Shown here piece after piece: positions 52,716-62,980 of a stretch of 64,000 nucleotides of DNA. How positions within the stretch are numbered: position 1 is the first letter of the stretch; every line of letters begins with the position of its first letter. The position numbers were made by a program, and so were the translations under genes. Location of the stretch: positions 124,001-188,000 of the forward strand of contig NZ_JASGBJ010000004.1 in assembly GCF_030053415.1 (NCBI RefSeq). Reading direction: 5' to 3'. A model generated the notes under the pieces. The model did not search any database and was not told the DNA's origin. It saw only the letters and a program-made list of their open reading frames with translations. This stretch comes from Marinobacter sp. CHS3-4 (GTDB taxonomy: Bacteria; Pseudomonadota; Gammaproteobacteria; Pseudomonadales; Oleiphilaceae).

Positions 52716-52723
52716 GGTATAAT
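52694..52723 (+). promoter_or_regulatory. Candidate promoter of ribF
   Basis: A perfect TATAAT (52718-52723) lies just after the murJ stop; AAGACA (52694-52699), 18 bases upstream, is a partial -35. ribF begins about 42 bases later. It could drive ribF and the ileS-to-ispH genes independently of murJ. Confidence 0.4.
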
Positions 52724-52764
52724 CGCCGGTTTTCTCACCGCTGGAAATCAAGGGTTCGCCTCTC

Positions 52765-53736
52765 ATGCGTCTCATTCGGGGCCTGACCAATCTGAAGCAG
52801 TTTTCTCAGCAGCCTGATGCGCCGCTATCCCGTGGCTGTGTGGCTACTATTGGGAACTTCGATGGCGTTCATCTTGGGCACCAGACGATCATTGATCAGG
52901 TACGCGAAAAAGCCATTGAACTTGGCGTGCCTTCGGTGGTCATGGTGTTTGAGCCACAGCCTCGGGAATTTTTCCAGGGGGAAGACGCGCCGCCCCGGTT
53001 GATGCCTTTCCGGCAGAAGTTTGAAGCCCTGCTCAAATCCGGCATCGATATCGTCCTCTGCCTTCGATTTGACGATAAATTCCGTAGCTATTCCGGCATG
53101 GGCTTTATCGAGGACGTGCTGATTGATGGGCTTGGCGTGCATCATCTGGTTGTTGGCGACGATTTTCGATTTGGTTGTGACCGCGCGGGCGATTTCAATT
53201 TGCTCAAGGAAGTGGGTGAAGCACGTGGTTTCAGCGTTGAAAACACCCGAACGGTTGAAGTTGCCGGTGACCGGGTGAGCAGCACGCGGATCCGCAACGT
53301 GCTCGCAGAGAATCGCCTTGAAGATGCCGAGGCTTTGCTTGGGCACCGCTACCGGATTCACGGCCGAGTGGTGTATGGCAAACAGCTCGGAAGACAGATT
53401 GGCGCGCCGACGGCGAACATCCTGTTGCCTCGAATGCCTGCGCTGCGAGGCGTTTACGTGGTCGCGGTGACCACGGCCGACGGCCGAATTGAAGATGGCG
53501 TGGCGAATATAGGGCTGCGACCGACGGTGGATGGCAAGCAGCCCTCCCTTGAAGTGCACCTGCTGGATTTTGCTGGCACACTTTACGGCCAGCGAATTGA
53601 TGTGGTGTTCCGCCATTTCCTCCGGGGCGAGGTGAAGTTTGATTCGGTGGATGACTTGAAGCAACAGATTGCCCGTGATTTTGAAGATGCGCAGGCCTGG
53701 ATTGCCAAACACGGGTCGGCCACCGATACCGATTGA
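52765..53736 (+). CDS. ribF: Bifunctional riboflavin kinase/FAD synthetase RibF
   Basis: 323 residues. It phosphorylates riboflavin to FMN and adenylylates FMN to FAD. The N-terminal nucleotidyltransferase has TIGNFDGVHLGHQ (about 28-40) and the SSTRIR motif; the C-terminal riboflavin kinase domain has GRQIGAPTANI and GVANIGLRPTVDG. It is far from the other riboflavin genes, in the usual mviN-ribF-ileS order. Confidence 0.97.
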   Translation: MRLIRGLTNLKQFSQQPDAPLSRGCVATIGNFDGVHLGHQTIIDQVREKAIELGVPSVVMVFEPQPREFFQGEDAPPRLMPFRQKFEALLKSGIDIVLCLRFDDKFRSYSGMGFIEDVLIDGLGVHHLVVGDDFRFGCDRAGDFNLLKEVGEARGFSVENTRTVEVAGDRVSSTRIRNVLAENRLEDAEALLGHRYRIHGRVVYGKQLGRQIGAPTANILLPRMPALRGVYVVAVTTADGRIEDGVANIGLRPTVDGKQPSLEVHLLDFAGTLYGQRIDVVFRHFLRGEVKFDSVDDLKQQIARDFEDAQAWIAKHGSATDTD

Positions 53737-53771
53737 TCGACATTTAATAACCTGAGTTACCCAAAACGACC

Positions 53772-56591
53772 ATGAGCGATTACAAGCACACCCTGAATCT
53801 GCCCGAGACCGCTTTCCCGATGCGCGGCAACCTGGCCAAACGCGAGCCAGAAATGCTCAAGCGTTGGCAGGATCTTAACGTTTACGGCAATTTGCGCGAC
53901 AAGCGCAAGGGGCAGGAGAAGTTCATCCTGCACGATGGCCCTCCCTACGCGAATGGCAGCATTCACATCGGTCATGCGGTTAACAAGATTCTGAAAGACA
54001 TGATTGTGAAATCCCGCAGTGTCATGGGCTATGACGCCCCTTACGTGCCGGGGTGGGACTGTCATGGTCTTCCCATTGAACACAAGGTCGAGCAGGAAAT
54101 TGGCAAGGCGGGTGTGAAGGTGGACTTCAAGACCTTCCGCCAGGCCTGTCGCGACTATGCCACCAAACAGATCGCTGGCCAGAAAGAAGATTTTATCCGC
54201 CTTGGCGTCATGGGGGAGTGGGATAAGCCCTACCTGACCATGGATCCGCAGGTGGAAGCAGGCATCGTCCGCGCGCTGGGTAAGATCGTTGCGAAGGGGC
54301 ATCTGGTTCGTGGCTTCAAACCGGTTTACTGGAGTGTGGTCGGCCAGTCGGCTCTGGCAGAAGCGGAAGTGGAATATCAGGACAAAACATCTGTTCAGAT
54401 TGACGTGCGCTTCACCGCAGTCGATCAGGCAAAGGTGCTGGATCTGTTTGGTACGTCCGAAGGACAGGGCGATGTTTCCCTGGTCATCTGGACCACCACG
54501 CCCTGGACCATTCCGGCCAACCAGGCGGTGTCACTGAACGCCGAGCTGGACTATGCCCTGGTTCAGGCAGATGTCGGTCACGGCCCGGAGCGACTGGTGC
54601 TGGCTGCCGATATGGTAGAGGGCATCATGGCCCGCTGGAGCGTCGAAGACTATTCCGTGCTCGGGTCAACGTCGGGTGAGAGCCTGGAAAAGGTCATGCT
54701 GCATCATCCGATCTATGACAAGCAGGTTCCGGTCATTCTGGGTGATCACGTGTCAACCGACGCGGGTACGGGGGCTGTCCATACGGCGCCGGACCATGGT
54801 GTAGAGGATTTTGAAGTCGGCAAGGCCTACGACATTGGCACGCTCAGCCTCGTGAAGGCCGACGGTACGTACACCCAGGCTGCCGGTGAATTCGCCGGTG
54901 TGCATGTGTATAAAGCCGATGACCCTGTCTGCTCTGCGCTCGAGCGTGAGGGCAAGCTGGTTCGAGCCGAGAAGTTCAGCCACAGCTATCCCCATTGCTG
55001 GCGAACCAAAACGCCACTGATCTACCGCGCCACGCCGCAGTGGTTTATCAGCATGGACAAAGAAAACCTGCGTGATGACGCGCTGGAAGCGATTAAGGGC
55101 GTCCGCTGGGTGCCAGCGTGGGGTCAGAATCGTATTGAAGCGATGTTCAAGCAGTCTCCGGACTGGTGTATCTCGCGCCAGCGTACCTGGGGCGTACCGA
55201 TCACCCTGTTTATCCATAAAGAAACTCAGGAGCTGCACCCGGATACCCAGAACCTGATTGAAGCGGTTGCCAAATACATCGAAAAAGACGGTATCGATGC
55301 CTGGTACGAGCTGGATGCGTCTGAACTGCTGGGCGAAGACGCCGATCAGTACGACAAGGTCACCGACACGCTCGACGTGTGGTTCGATTCGGGGGTGACC
55401 CATGAGTCTGTACTGAGACCGCGTGAAGAGCTGGGGCAGTTCCCGGCAGACATGTACCTGGAAGGCTCGGACCAGCATCGTGGCTGGTTCCAATCGTCGC
55501 TGAAGACGTCCATCGCCATGAACGGTGTGGCGCCTTATAAAGAGGTGCTGACTCACGGCTTTACGGTGGATGGCAATGGCCGGAAGATGTCCAAGTCCCT
55601 CGGTAACGTGATTGCACCCCAGGAAGTGATGAACGAACTGGGTGCAGATATCCTGCGCCTGTGGGTGGCGGCGACTGACTACAGCGGCGAGATGACGGTG
55701 TCCAAGGACATCCTCAAACAGACGGCCGACGGTTACCGTCGAATCCGCAATACTGCGCGATTCTTGTTGAGCAATCTGACCGGGTTTGAACCTTCACAGC
55801 ATGCGCTTGCCCCCGAGGAGATGATTGCTCTTGACCGCTGGATGTTGGATAAGACGTTGCGCCTGCAAGAGGAACTGGACGAGGATTATCGGAACTACGC
55901 GTTTCTGAAAATCTATCAGAAGGTATACAACTTCTGCGAGGCGACTCTGGGCGGCTTTTACCTGGATATCATCAAAGATCGCCAGTACACCACCAAAGCC
56001 GATAGCCGAGAGCGCCGCTCCTGCCAGACCGCATTGTTCCATGTGGCTGAAGCATTGGTGCGCTGGATTTCGCCGATCCTGAGCTTTACCGCCGACGAAA
56101 TCTGGCAACACCTGCCAGGTGAGCGCGGCGACACCGTCTTCTATGAAACCTGGTATCAGGGCCTGACTGCGCTTCCGGACAACCTTGAGCAGGGTCGCGA
56201 TTACTGGGCGAGGATCTACGGTGTAAAAGAGGCCGTCAACAAATGCCTGGAAGCAGCGCGCGGCCGTGGCGAGATCAAAGGCTCGCTGAGTTCAGAGGTC
56301 ACTCTGTACTGCGAGGAATCGCTGGCCAGTGATTTGAATCGTCTGGGCGAAGAGCTCCGTTTCGTACTGATTACCTCTGAAGCGACGGTGAGACCGCTGT
56401 CTGACGCCGAGGGTGCAGAACAGTCTGGTGTCGACGGTTTGCTGGTCAAGGTGACGCCGACCAGCCACGCGAAATGTGAGCGTTGCTGGCATCACCGCGC
56501 TGACGTGGGCGAAAGCCAGACCTACAGCGATCTTTGCGGTCGCTGTGTCAGCAATGTTGAGGGCGAAGGCGAGGCGCGTTCGTTTGCCTGA
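53772..56591 (+). CDS. ileS: Isoleucyl-tRNA synthetase IleS
   Basis: 939 residues, the length of the eubacterial type. The class I HIGH region is [19 protein letters not shown] and the KMSKS loop lies in [14 protein letters not shown]. An editing domain (CP1) lies between them with [13 protein letters not shown]. The C-terminal zinc finger (CERCWHH and CGRCV) is retained, which fits the mupirocin-sensitive type in general. It charges tRNA-Ile. lspA follows immediately. Confidence 0.98.
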   Translation: MSDYKHTLNLPETAFPMRGNLAKREPEMLKRWQDLNVYGNLRDKRKGQEKFILHDGPPYANGSIHIGHAVNKILKDMIVKSRSVMGYDAPYVPGWDCHGLPIEHKVEQEIGKAGVKVDFKTFRQACRDYATKQIAGQKEDFIRLGVMGEWDKPYLTMDPQVEAGIVRALGKIVAKGHLVRGFKPVYWSVVGQSALAEAEVEYQDKTSVQIDVRFTAVDQAKVLDLFGTSEGQGDVSLVIWTTTPWTIPANQAVSLNAELDYALVQADVGHGPERLVLAADMVEGIMARWSVEDYSVLGSTSGESLEKVMLHHPIYDKQVPVILGDHVSTDAGTGAVHTAPDHGVEDFEVGKAYDIGTLSLVKADGTYTQAAGEFAGVHVYKADDPVCSALEREGKLVRAEKFSHSYPHCWRTKTPLIYRATPQWFISMDKENLRDDALEAIKGVRWVPAWGQNRIEAMFKQSPDWCISRQRTWGVPITLFIHKETQELHPDTQNLIEAVAKYIEKDGIDAWYELDASELLGEDADQYDKVTDTLDVWFDSGVTHESVLRPREELGQFPADMYLEGSDQHRGWFQSSLKTSIAMNGVAPYKEVLTHGFTVDGNGRKMSKSLGNVIAPQEVMNELGADILRLWVAATDYSGEMTVSKDILKQTADGYRRIRNTARFLLSNLTGFEPSQHALAPEEMIALDRWMLDKTLRLQEELDEDYRNYAFLKIYQKVYNFCEATLGGFYLDIIKDRQYTTKADSRERRSCQTALFHVAEALVRWISPILSFTADEIWQHLPGERGDTVFYETWYQGLTALPDNLEQGRDYWARIYGVKEAVNKCLEAARGRGEIKGSLSSEVTLYCEESLASDLNRLGEELRFVLITSEATVRPLSDAEGAEQSGVDGLLVKVTPTSHAKCERCWHHRADVGESQTYSDLCGRCVSNVEGEGEARSFA

Positions 56592-56616
56592 TGTTCAAAA
56601 CGTGTCGGAGATGCCG

Positions 56617-57123
56617 GTGAGTCAGGAAGAATCTGCGGGCTCGAAACTGCGATGGCTGTGGCTCGCAGGGTTGGTTGTCGTGCTGGATCTTGGCACGAAA
56701 GCCATGGCTACAGCGCTGTTGACCTACGCCGAACCCGTGCCGGTGATGCCTATGTTCAATCTGACGTTGCTGCATAATACCGGCGCGGCGTTCAGTTTCC
56801 TTGCGGGCGAGTCAGGTTGGCAGCGCTGGTTCTTTATCACGCTGGCTGCGGTTGTCAGTGTTGTTCTTTTCCGTTGGCTTAAATCACTAAAGCCGTCGGA
56901 AACCTGGTCGGCGATTGCCATCGTATTGATTATGGGCGGCGCCCTGGGAAACGTGTACGACCGCGTTGTCCATGGTTATGTGGTGGATTTCCTTCATTTC
57001 TATTGGAGCGATTACCACTTTCCCGCCTTCAACATCGCCGACACCGCCATCACCATCGGTGCAGGCATGATGATCATTGATATTTTCCGTCAGTCGGGCG
57101 AATCGAAGTCGTCCACTGACTGA
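56617..57123 (+). CDS. lspA: Lipoprotein signal peptidase LspA (signal peptidase II)
   Basis: 168 residues from GTG 56617, which has CGGAG six bases upstream and gives an N-terminus (MSQEESAGSKLRWLWL) like E. coli LspA. An ATG at 56611 in the same frame lies too close to that site, but is possible. Four membrane segments are visible. The catalytic aspartates are in GNVYDRVVHG and FNIADTAI; NTGAAFSFLAGESGWQRWFF is the conserved loop. It cleaves prolipoproteins after lipidation, so it acts on the lipoproteins encoded in this window. Confidence 0.93.
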   Translation: MSQEESAGSKLRWLWLAGLVVVLDLGTKAMATALLTYAEPVPVMPMFNLTLLHNTGAAFSFLAGESGWQRWFFITLAAVVSVVLFRWLKSLKPSETWSAIAIVLIMGGALGNVYDRVVHGYVVDFLHFYWSDYHFPAFNIADTAITIGAGMMIIDIFRQSGESKSSTD

Positions 57124-57141
57124 TTTCCGGAGTGTGCAACC

Positions 57142-57594
57142 ATGAAAGAACTCCCTATTGACCAGCAAACCCGGGTAACCCTCCATTTCGCCCTGAAGTT
57201 CAGCGACGGCGAAGTAATTGATTCTACGTTTGAAAAAGAGCCGGCCACGCTCGAAATTGGCGATGACAATCTGCCTGAGAACTTTGAAGCCTATCTGATG
57301 GGCATGAAAGCTGGCGAGCGCAACAGCTTTGAGGTGCCGCCGGAGAAAGCCTTTGGTCAGCACAACCCCAGCAACGTTCAGACGTTCAAACGCAGTGAAT
57401 TCAGCGCTGATATGGTGCTGGAAAAAGGCGTCATGATTTCGTTTGCCGATGCGCGGCAAAGTGAGTTGCCGGGCGTGGTCAGCCACGTTGAGGGAGACCA
57501 GGTCGAGGTGGACTTTAATCACCCACTGGCGGGGCGTACACTGACGTTCGAAGTTGAGATCATTGATGTGGAGCCCGTTGGGGCAGCGCATTAA
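57142..57594 (+). CDS. fkpB: FKBP-type peptidyl-prolyl isomerase FkpB (SlpA)
   Basis: 150 residues. It has the SlyD/SlpA layout: an FKBP domain ([27 protein letters not shown]) with an inserted flap domain and [18 protein letters not shown] at the end. It lacks the His-rich metal tail of SlyD. It catalyses proline isomerisation and has chaperone activity in the cytoplasm. The lspA-fkpB-ispH order is classic in gammaproteobacteria. Confidence 0.95.
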   Translation: MKELPIDQQTRVTLHFALKFSDGEVIDSTFEKEPATLEIGDDNLPENFEAYLMGMKAGERNSFEVPPEKAFGQHNPSNVQTFKRSEFSADMVLEKGVMISFADARQSELPGVVSHVEGDQVEVDFNHPLAGRTLTFEVEIIDVEPVGAAH

Positions 57595-57641
57595 CGCATC
57601 GTTTAGAGCAATTCAATCAAGCAATATCGCAGGGCAAGTTT

Positions 57642-58595
57642 ATGCAGATCCGACTCGCAAATCCCCGTGGCTTTTGTGCCGGTGTTGATCGCGCTATCGA
57701 GATCGTCAACCGCGCCCTGGATGTGTTCGGCGCGCCGATTTACGTGCGTCACGAGGTAGTGCATAACAAGTTTGTGGTCGATAACCTTCGGAATCGTGGC
57801 GCTATTTTCGTCGATGAGCTGGAAGAAGTGCCGGATGACAAGCTGGTCATTTTCAGTGCCCACGGCGTGTCCCAGGCGGTTCAGAATGAAGCCGCCCGCC
57901 GTGGTTTGAAGGTGTTTGACGCCACTTGCCCGCTGGTGACCAAAGTACATCTGGAAGTCATGAAATACAGCCGCGAGGGCCGCGAGTGCGTGCTGATCGG
58001 CCACCAGGGACATCCAGAAGTGGAAGGTACCATGGGGCAATACGATCGCAGTAATGGCGGCGAGATTTACCTGGTGGAGGACGAGAAAGACGTTGCCAAC
58101 CTGCAGGTAAAAGACCCTTCGAAGCTTTCTTATGTCACGCAGACCACACTGTCCATGGACGACACGGCACGCGTAATCGATGCTCTGCGCACAACCTTCC
58201 CCGAGATTCAGGGGCCGCGCAAGGACGATATCTGCTATGCCACCCAGAACCGGCAGGATGCCGTTAAACAGCTGGCTGGCGATTGTGACCTGATGCTCGT
58301 GGTTGGCTCACCGAACAGCTCCAATTCAAACCGTCTGAGGGAACTTGCCGAGCGGATGGGCACGCCCGCTTACCTGATTGACGAGGCCACACAGATCGAT
58401 CCCCAGTGGTTGGAAAACAAACGATCGGTGGGGGTTACTGCCGGGGCGTCTGCGCCCGAAGTGCTGGTGAATGATGTGATTGCCCGGCTCCAGGAACTCG
58501 GCGGGGACTTGCCCGAGGAAGTGAAAGGGCGGGAGGAGAATATTGTTTTCTCTATGCCTCGTGAGTTGCGGATAGACGCCGTTGAGGTCAGTTGA
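57642..58595 (+). CDS. ispH: 4-hydroxy-3-methylbut-2-enyl diphosphate reductase IspH
   Basis: 317 residues. It makes isopentenyl and dimethylallyl diphosphate in the last step of the MEP pathway. The three iron-sulfur cysteines are Cys12 ([12 protein letters not shown]), the one in [12 protein letters not shown] and the one in [11 protein letters not shown]. The catalytic Glu lies in the [11 protein letters not shown] region. It supplies precursors for ispB in this window. It ends the ribF-to-ispH run and converges on pilE. Confidence 0.97.
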   Translation: MQIRLANPRGFCAGVDRAIEIVNRALDVFGAPIYVRHEVVHNKFVVDNLRNRGAIFVDELEEVPDDKLVIFSAHGVSQAVQNEAARRGLKVFDATCPLVTKVHLEVMKYSREGRECVLIGHQGHPEVEGTMGQYDRSNGGEIYLVEDEKDVANLQVKDPSKLSYVTQTTLSMDDTARVIDALRTTFPEIQGPRKDDICYATQNRQDAVKQLAGDCDLMLVVGSPNSSNSNRLRELAERMGTPAYLIDEATQIDPQWLENKRSVGVTAGASAPEVLVNDVIARLQELGGDLPEEVKGREENIVFSMPRELRIDAVEVS

Positions 58596-58609
58596 GAATC
58601 AACGGCGTC
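58575..58609. terminator. 11-bp perfect hairpin at the ispH/pilE convergent junction
   Basis: GACGCCGTTGA (58575-58585) pairs perfectly with TCAACGGCGTC (58599-58609) around a 13-base loop that contains the ispH stop codon. No T run follows, so termination strength is uncertain. The position between convergent genes supports a 3'-end role. Confidence 0.45.
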
Positions 58610-58630
58610 AATAAAGGCTAAGGCCCGGCG

Positions 58631-59035
58631 TTACCAGCAATCAGCTTCATCCGCGCCGCGATTGCCCTGTTCGTCCAGGGTGAGCGTCCCGCAGTCATCA
58701 TTTGCTTGTTCGCCCGTTGGAACGGCTTGCAGTGTATACGTGTCCCTTGCCACGCCGGCTAAACCGATGTTGTAGGACGCGCTGCCCGTCTGGGGTGATT
58801 CTGTGAAAGGCAGAGTTGGCGGATCGCCTGATGCATCCCGGTAATCAAACCCATTCGAATAGCGCCTTTCCATCCATTGCGACAGCTCCATCAGGTCGGA
58901 TTGAGCCGTCGTTCGACGTGTTGTCTTGACCTGGCCGTCGTATAGCGGAAAAGCGATTGCCGCAAGAATGCCGACAATGGCCATAACGATTATGACCTCG
59001 ATCAGCGTAAAGCCTTTTTGGTTTTGTAATTTCAA
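58631..59035 (-). CDS. pilE: Type IV minor pilin PilE
   Basis: 134 residues from a TTG at 59035 that has GGAAG seven bases upstream. The class III signal KGFTLIEVIIVMAIVGILAAIAFPLY shows the prepilin peptidase site Gly-Phe and Glu5 of the mature pilin. A short C-terminal globular domain with two Cys near the end (DDCGTL and ADCW) forms the usual disulfide loop. It is a minor pilin that primes assembly with PilV, PilW, PilX and FimU. The position at the end of the pilW-X-Y1-E cluster matches Pseudomonas. Confidence 0.9.
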   Translation of the reverse strand: MKLQNQKGFTLIEVIIVMAIVGILAAIAFPLYDGQVKTTRRTTAQSDLMELSQWMERRYSNGFDYRDASGDPPTLPFTESPQTGSASYNIGLAGVARDTYTLQAVPTGEQANDDCGTLTLDEQGNRGADEADCW

Positions 59036-59079
59036 AATGATGCTTCCTTTGGCTTTTTCTTTCGTCGATTAGTTCTGGC

Positions 59080-59454
59080 CTAGTAAGCCGTTATGCTTTG
59101 AACGACCCGCAACGACGAATCGTCTTCACTGATTCCACCGAGGCCGAGTGTAACTCGCTGTCCTGCACTGAGTTTCAGAACGGCCTGCTCCCGCGACCAG
59201 GACGTGTCCGATATGCGCAGGTTACGGGCGAGAACAAAGGCCCGGTCGTCGACAACGATTTTGAAGCTGTCGGCGTGAACCGAGTTAATCGTACCCTGAT
59301 AGCTTGTCTGCTCAGTTGTCAGTACACCGCCATCTGCGATCTCCTCCGCTGCCAGGGGGCTGGCAGCGATAACGATGGTGACGATGGCGGCGATACGGAG
59401 CAGGGCGGTGGCCATGCGGGCAATGTAAGCCTTGGGATCAAAGTAAGTTTCCAT
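59080..59454 (-). CDS. Small exported protein between pilY1 and pilE, PilY2-like by position
   Basis: 124 residues. After a short N-terminus a hydrophobic signal-like stretch (ALLRIAAIVTIVIAASPLAA, about 17-36) ends in a plausible signal peptidase I site, Ala-Ala before Glu. The rest is a compact beta-rich domain (SYQGTINSVHADSFKIVVDD; SAGQRVTLGL). Pseudomonas aeruginosa has a small gene, pilY2, at the same place. Sequence similarity cannot be confirmed by eye. It probably acts in the periplasm with PilY1 or the minor pilins. Met14 (59415) is an alternative start but lacks a ribosome site. Confidence 0.65.
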   Translation of the reverse strand: METYFDPKAYIARMATALLRIAAIVTIVIAASPLAAEEIADGGVLTTEQTSYQGTINSVHADSFKIVVDDRAFVLARNLRISDTSWSREQAVLKLSAGQRVTLGLGGISEDDSSLRVVQSITAY

Positions 59455-59513
59455 AGCGATTTACCTGTTTATACCGTTTAACGCATTTCATGAGGCTTGC
59501 TGCAGAGCAGCTT

Positions 59514-62500
59514 CTAGCGAAGCTGCTCCCAGGTTTGCCGTCCCAGTGCGTTCTTAAGAGTTCGCGTGCACAGTCCCGCTTCGCAGGATGGTGTTCCTCC
59601 TGGATTCCCAATCAGCGCTTCAGTTTCGCCGGGAGGATCTGAGATGATCTTGATCGTGCGAATCTCTTCGCCTTCACCCCACTCGATACCGCTGGCAGGA
59701 TACCCATTCACGATATCGTTCGTGTTGAACTGGCCGTCACCATCCAGATCGAAAACGGGTTGGTCCGACTTTTCACCGGTCGTCAGTTTCAGGTCCATCA
59801 AGAAGCCAGTGCGAGAACTTCCACATGGATCTGTGTCAGGTATGACCGTATTGAACCGCACCCGATTAGAGTACACGCCGAAAGGAAACGCGGCTCGGCT
59901 GATAACCCTTTCACCCGATTTGATGCCGTTGTAGGCAAGATCCAGGTACCAACCCTTCTCGTCAGTCAGTTCATTGCTGGAAGTATCACGAAGTGTGTAG
60001 GTCTGATCGGACCCATCGTCTCGTTCGACCGTTACAGTCTCTTGAGTCGTAATGGTTTGTTGAAGGAGATCCGAGCGACTCAGATTGAATTCCGTCAGGT
60101 TATCCTTGATCGCGTAAAACGTCTGAATGTCGTTGTCGTTTTCATCACCGGAGCGGATAAAGCTGCCGGTGCCAAACGTAACCACCAGTTCTTCATCGTC
60201 GTTGGGGTTTATGGCGACCCGCGGTGCAACCGTAATGGGTTGAGTGTTGCCTGCCGGGCTTGCTGCGGTGAACACTTTGGTTGTACTCCAGCTACTTGAT
60301 CTGGTGCCAGTAATGTCAAAACGCCAAAGGTTACCAAGAAGGTCGCCAGCGTAGGCGTAGCGGGACACAGCGTCTCTCTCGGGGAAGCTGCCGATCGTTG
60401 GAGCTGCGAGGCCATTGGACGCCGTGCTGCTACCGACACCGGTTTGCAGCTCACGAATCAGCGAACCATCGCTCAGGTCGACCACAAACAGACTCGCCTG
60501 ATCATTGGCGCCATTGTACCCGTTGCCAAACAGGGCAACCCAGCGTCCGTCTTCCAATCGGGCAATTCTGGCATCCGTCACACCATAACCAAGGTTTGCG
60601 TGCTGGAATTCCCACATGACATCTTCGCTGGGAGAAAACTCACCGGGATCGGTCACATCAAGCGCAAATACGGTTTTTCCGCCCGCGCCCATGGTGCCGA
60701 CCAGAATGGTACGCCACTCTGCGGAACCGTTGCCGTTTTTATCGACGTAGGCATCCTGGATCTGAGGAGTGCCATCCAGGTAGAACCGGTGAGAATAATC
60801 GGGTCTCATCAGTTCAGAAATACGTGCGTGGCTGTTGGAACCAGCCGGCAACAGAAGCTCAGATGGAATGTATCCGAACATTTCTGTGCCGGTCTCGCCG
60901 TCAAAGGCATGCAGAATGCCATCATTAGAAGCGACATAAAGTGTTTTGGTTCGATTCTGGTAAGCGGAGGTTGAACGGAACGCACCGTAGGAGCTGCCTT
61001 CATCGTCGAGGCTTGCGTAACCATAGTTGCTGTTGCCAACTATCTGGGGGTTGCCATTCACGATATCGCCAAGCAACCGGGTAACGGTTGCGCCGCCGGG
61101 GGTTTCAGCGCTCCTGTCACGGAAAGAGTCGTCTGCTGGGTTGTCCCCATGAAGCCAGGCAAGCCGCTTGTAGCCAAGGTTGTCGAGAGTGCCCGCTTGT
61201 GTTGGGTCTGCGTTCAACGCGTTTTGCTGTTCTGTGGATAGATTGGACAGCGAAGTAGCTGAGTCAAAGGCCAGCTCTACGGCATTTGTGCCATTGTAGG
61301 TGATCAGGGTTCTATTCTCTGGCAGCGTGTTGGCCAGTTTGGTTTCGGCGTCCCACTCCACATCGCCGGTACTGAGATCAATAGCGGTCAGGGTGCCGGA
61401 CCAATCCTCGCTTCGGAAGCCAGCAAAGTAGCCCAGAGTACCTGTCTGCAGCACCGACGAACTCACGGCAGCAGACGAGGCTGATGTTTCTGATCTGGCG
61501 ATAACATCGTCAAGAAACCCCTGGATTTCTGCCGTAAACTCTGTTGGATTCTGGGCGCTGGCATAACCGCCTCGGCCGTTGATTGCCGCGTGCAGAAGGT
61601 CATCAATGTTTTCCGGACTCTTGTCACTTCCAGGCTCGGGCCAGTTGATGGTGTCACCGGTTTCAACAGCCTTCACTGCATCTGATTCGGCAATATTCCC
61701 ATTAACACCCAAACCAATGGTGAAGGATGTCATGTGTTGCCAGAACGCAGGATCCGTGGAGGTAACCGGCACTTTATTATCAAGGTCATCTCTTAGATCG
61801 TTCTTCCAATAGGCCATTGCGACATCGGCCAGTGTGTTGGAGTACGCATCTGCAAATGGCGATACATTTTTATATTCAAAGTCTTTGCCGTCAGGATCTG
61901 GGTTGGTGTACGAGGGGCCTGCGGTGTTGTCAGCGTTGCCAACTGCAGGATCGCTGCCATTCCAGATTCCATCCGTCATGATCAGGCCGAAGCTCTGGCG
62001 GCATTCCGTATGCGCCGTCGTGTTATTGGTGCCGGGTTCTTCGCCCCAGGGGCCAAGATTGTCAGTTCGTGAATAGTATTCGCCAACGTCCTTGAGGGCT
62101 GTGCGCAGTGGCGTGCCGCCGCCAACACTCTTGCCGTGCAGCCATGTCAGGAACTGCTCTCTGCGATTGGCGTCGTAGGTTCTGACGCCGCTGACCAACG
62201 TGTTCGTGCCATCCACACCGTCAATCGTGTTGTTATTGACGTTAATGGCGCCATAACCCAGCCGAATGCTTTCTGGTAAATCAAAGAACGCTTCTGTAAT
62301 ACCGGATTTGGCGGCGAGATCGCGCCGACTGTAATAAGAAAACCAGTTGGCGTAATTCTGCTTTACGTCGTCCGACGCGTCGTTGAGCAACACCGTCTTA
62401 TAGCAACTGTTCTGCTTGGGGTCTGCGTCGCAGCTGTCAGAGGAGTTGAACTGCATGTAGAACCCTTGCTCAATATCCCCGAGCCCGTCGAAGCGAATAT

Positions 62501-62915
62501 AGGTCCTAAGGTCATCTTTGGTGCTGTCGTCTGACTGATCAAAACCGTTGACCCAGGCAGCCGTGTAACTGGAATCTGGGTAGCGGCCACTGCCATCCGG
62601 CTTGTACGGTGGGGTGTAAGTCACGGTGGGATCATAGTAGATCTTATTCACGTGGCTCGAATAATAGTGGTTGTTGTATACGTCATTCCCGCCAAGATCG
62701 TCTGGCATATAGCGCCATCCCATGGATCCGGAGTCATCGAAAACGAAGACCAGGTTCGAATCGACCGACTCCTTCAGGAACAGTGGAACCTGCGAAAGGT
62801 TGACCTGAGCCAGTGCAGATTGAACTGTGCACACGGACAGGAAAAGGCTGGCCCCGAAGGTGGTCAACTTATTAACCTTCGAGTGGCTGGTGGTGTGTTT
62901 TCTAAAAGCTTTCAT
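59514..62915 (-). CDS. pilY1: Type IV pilus tip adhesin/assembly protein PilY1
   Basis: 1133 residues from ATG 62915, preceded by GAGAGG; the frame is open to 62942. A signal peptide ends near SALAQ (36). A von Willebrand A-like domain follows with a MIDAS motif DDSGSMG (60-66) at its start. The C-terminal half is the conserved PilY1 beta-propeller (LYVASNDGILHAFDGETGTEMFGYIP by pattern; AGDLLGNLWRFDITG). Two calcium-loop-like stretches are seen: DKNGNGSAEW in the propeller and DLDGDGQFNTND near the end. PilY1 sits at the pilus tip, tunes extension and retraction, and mediates adhesion and surface sensing. Confidence 0.92.
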   Translation of the reverse strand: MKAFRKHTTSHSKVNKLTTFGASLFLSVCTVQSALAQVNLSQVPLFLKESVDSNLVFVFDDSGSMGWRYMPDDLGGNDVYNNHYYSSHVNKIYYDPTVTYTPPYKPDGSGRYPDSSYTAAWVNGFDQSDDSTKDDLRTYIRFDGLGDIEQGFYMQFNSSDSCDADPKQNSCYKTVLLNDASDDVKQNYANWFSYYSRRDLAAKSGITEAFFDLPESIRLGYGAINVNNNTIDGVDGTNTLVSGVRTYDANRREQFLTWLHGKSVGGGTPLRTALKDVGEYYSRTDNLGPWGEEPGTNNTTAHTECRQSFGLIMTDGIWNGSDPAVGNADNTAGPSYTNPDPDGKDFEYKNVSPFADAYSNTLADVAMAYWKNDLRDDLDNKVPVTSTDPAFWQHMTSFTIGLGVNGNIAESDAVKAVETGDTINWPEPGSDKSPENIDDLLHAAINGRGGYASAQNPTEFTAEIQGFLDDVIARSETSASSAAVSSSVLQTGTLGYFAGFRSEDWSGTLTAIDLSTGDVEWDAETKLANTLPENRTLITYNGTNAVELAFDSATSLSNLSTEQQNALNADPTQAGTLDNLGYKRLAWLHGDNPADDSFRDRSAETPGGATVTRLLGDIVNGNPQIVGNSNYGYASLDDEGSSYGAFRSTSAYQNRTKTLYVASNDGILHAFDGETGTEMFGYIPSELLLPAGSNSHARISELMRPDYSHRFYLDGTPQIQDAYVDKNGNGSAEWRTILVGTMGAGGKTVFALDVTDPGEFSPSEDVMWEFQHANLGYGVTDARIARLEDGRWVALFGNGYNGANDQASLFVVDLSDGSLIRELQTGVGSSTASNGLAAPTIGSFPERDAVSRYAYAGDLLGNLWRFDITGTRSSSWSTTKVFTAASPAGNTQPITVAPRVAINPNDDEELVVTFGTGSFIRSGDENDNDIQTFYAIKDNLTEFNLSRSDLLQQTITTQETVTVERDDGSDQTYTLRDTSSNELTDEKGWYLDLAYNGIKSGERVISRAAFPFGVYSNRVRFNTVIPDTDPCGSSRTGFLMDLKLTTGEKSDQPVFDLDGDGQFNTNDIVNGYPASGIEWGEGEEIRTIKIISDPPGETEALIGNPGGTPSCEAGLCTRTLKNALGRQTWEQLR

Positions 62916-62980
62916 AGCATCCTCTCCATGTAGAGTCAGCAATCGTTGTGCGTTGTTGCAGATTTATGTCTGAACAAGCA

